A DNA stretch of 64,000 nucleotides, from positions 15,760,501 through 15,824,500 of the forward strand of contig CM072862.1 of the NCBI GenBank assembly GCA_036937835.1, in the 5' to 3' direction. The notes below the pieces were generated by a model. It was not told the origin of the DNA and searched no databases. It saw only the letters and a list, made by a program, of their open reading frames with translations. Source of the DNA: Pampus argenteus (Eukaryota > Chordata > Actinopteri > Scombriformes > Stromateidae). Positions 63,481 through 64,000 of the stretch are shown piece after piece (the first letter of the stretch is position 1; each line of letters opens with the position of its first letter). The position numbers and the translations under genes are program-made.

Positions 63481-63655
63481 GCCAGTTGGTCCGCAGGCGC
63501 TTGGCTCCAGTAAAAGAGTTGATGCGCTGCTTGATCCCTGTGGTCAGGCTGAACATAAGAGGGCGCTCCTATTGCACCTGGCTGAGCTGCCCTATCCACC
63601 CCAGACACATGGAGAACCGGACACCTCTCTCATATGTTCAGTGATGTAGTTTTAA
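63481..63655. other. GC-richer block, possible exon or regulatory element
   Basis: It follows AATTGCACAG, an acceptor-like AG at 63480. Two plus frames stay open for about 55 codons (one starts GQLVRRRLAPVKELMRC), and the minus strand has a small frame with MFSLTTGIKQRINSFTGAK. CpG is above background (GTCCGCAGGCGC, GGGCGCTCC). I recognise none of the peptides, and no donor is visible. A conserved non-coding element is as likely as an exon. Confidence 0.25.
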
Positions 63656-63723
63656 ACAGGCTCTATCTATTTAGCCGAGGTTCATCAAAAGACAAAGAAC
63701 GACCAATATGAAAATCAGTATAA

Positions 63724-63748
63724 ATATATATATATATATATATATATT
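63724..63748. repeat. (TA)n microsatellite
   Basis: This is a pure AT run of about 25 bases in AT-rich sequence that continues to the window end. Nothing else is recognised in 63656-64000. Confidence 0.9.
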
Positions 63749-64000
63749 TAAAAATAATTAATCGTCAGTAATCATCTCTGTTTCACAAACAAAAATAGAA
63801 TTGATGAATTCATAAATATTTGTCCTCCATATTAAACATTGAATACAACAGACTGTTATCAAGCCCAGCTGCGGTCACTGAGTGGAGAATCCAACCTACA
63901 GGCGCTGGATGTCGCATGATATCTGTCATTATGTGTTTTCTATAACCTCATCACTCAAATAAAATACAAATTTAAATCTTATTTTTATGACCAGTCCAAC

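Noticed and set aside
1..64000. Bacterial-type systems (CRISPR, operons, phage)
   Set aside because: There are no spaced identical repeats, no ribosome-binding sites before long frames and no gene-dense layout. The DNA is vertebrate in character.

Overview
The window looks like vertebrate, most probably teleost fish, nuclear DNA. It is moderately AT-rich and has many (TG)n, (GA)n and (TA)n microsatellites. Several degenerate interspersed repeats resemble families common in teleost genomes, and none of the open frames looks like a real protein gene. I found no bacterial or viral gene layout, no tRNA or rRNA, and no complete coding sequence. The only recognisable coding relic is a short decayed LINE reverse-transcriptase fragment on the minus strand near 8.7-8.9 kb.

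My best reading is a long regulatory intron, or chain of introns, on the plus strand. The left end (1-794) is CpG-richer than its surroundings, purine-rich, and ends at a good splice donor, so it resembles a promoter with a first non-coding exon. Three further segments have good acceptors and donors on the same strand: 15262-15303 (42 nt), 34574-34646 (73 nt) and 56075-56439 (365 nt). Their reading frames do not join into one protein, so I treat them as candidate 5' untranslated or lncRNA exons. A second CpG-richer zone at about 60.2-61.2 kb, with another donor at 60894, could be an internal promoter. I could not identify the gene.

Between these exons lie about twenty non-repetitive, stop-riddled blocks that look like developmental conserved non-coding elements. 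They are dense in homeodomain cores (TAATTA, ATTAAT, CAATTA) together with E-box, nuclear-receptor, POU, SOX and RFX-like motifs. The clearest are at 7.5, 9.2, 13.7, 20.7, 26.5, 33.6, 38.6, 51.7 and 52.6 kb. I cannot measure conservation from one sequence, so these calls rest on composition and motif content.

The remaining sequence is AT-rich filler, microsatellites, degenerate transposon relics (8.25-8.9, 20.04, 28.0, 38.8 and 50.85 kb) and a few exact inverted or direct repeats that are unlikely by chance. The main ones are a 15-bp perfect hairpin at 39487-39521, a 12-bp inverted pair containing ATCAATA at 54787-54841, a 10-bp inverted RFX-like pair at 25682-25723, and a 20-bp exact direct repeat at 55873 and 58909.
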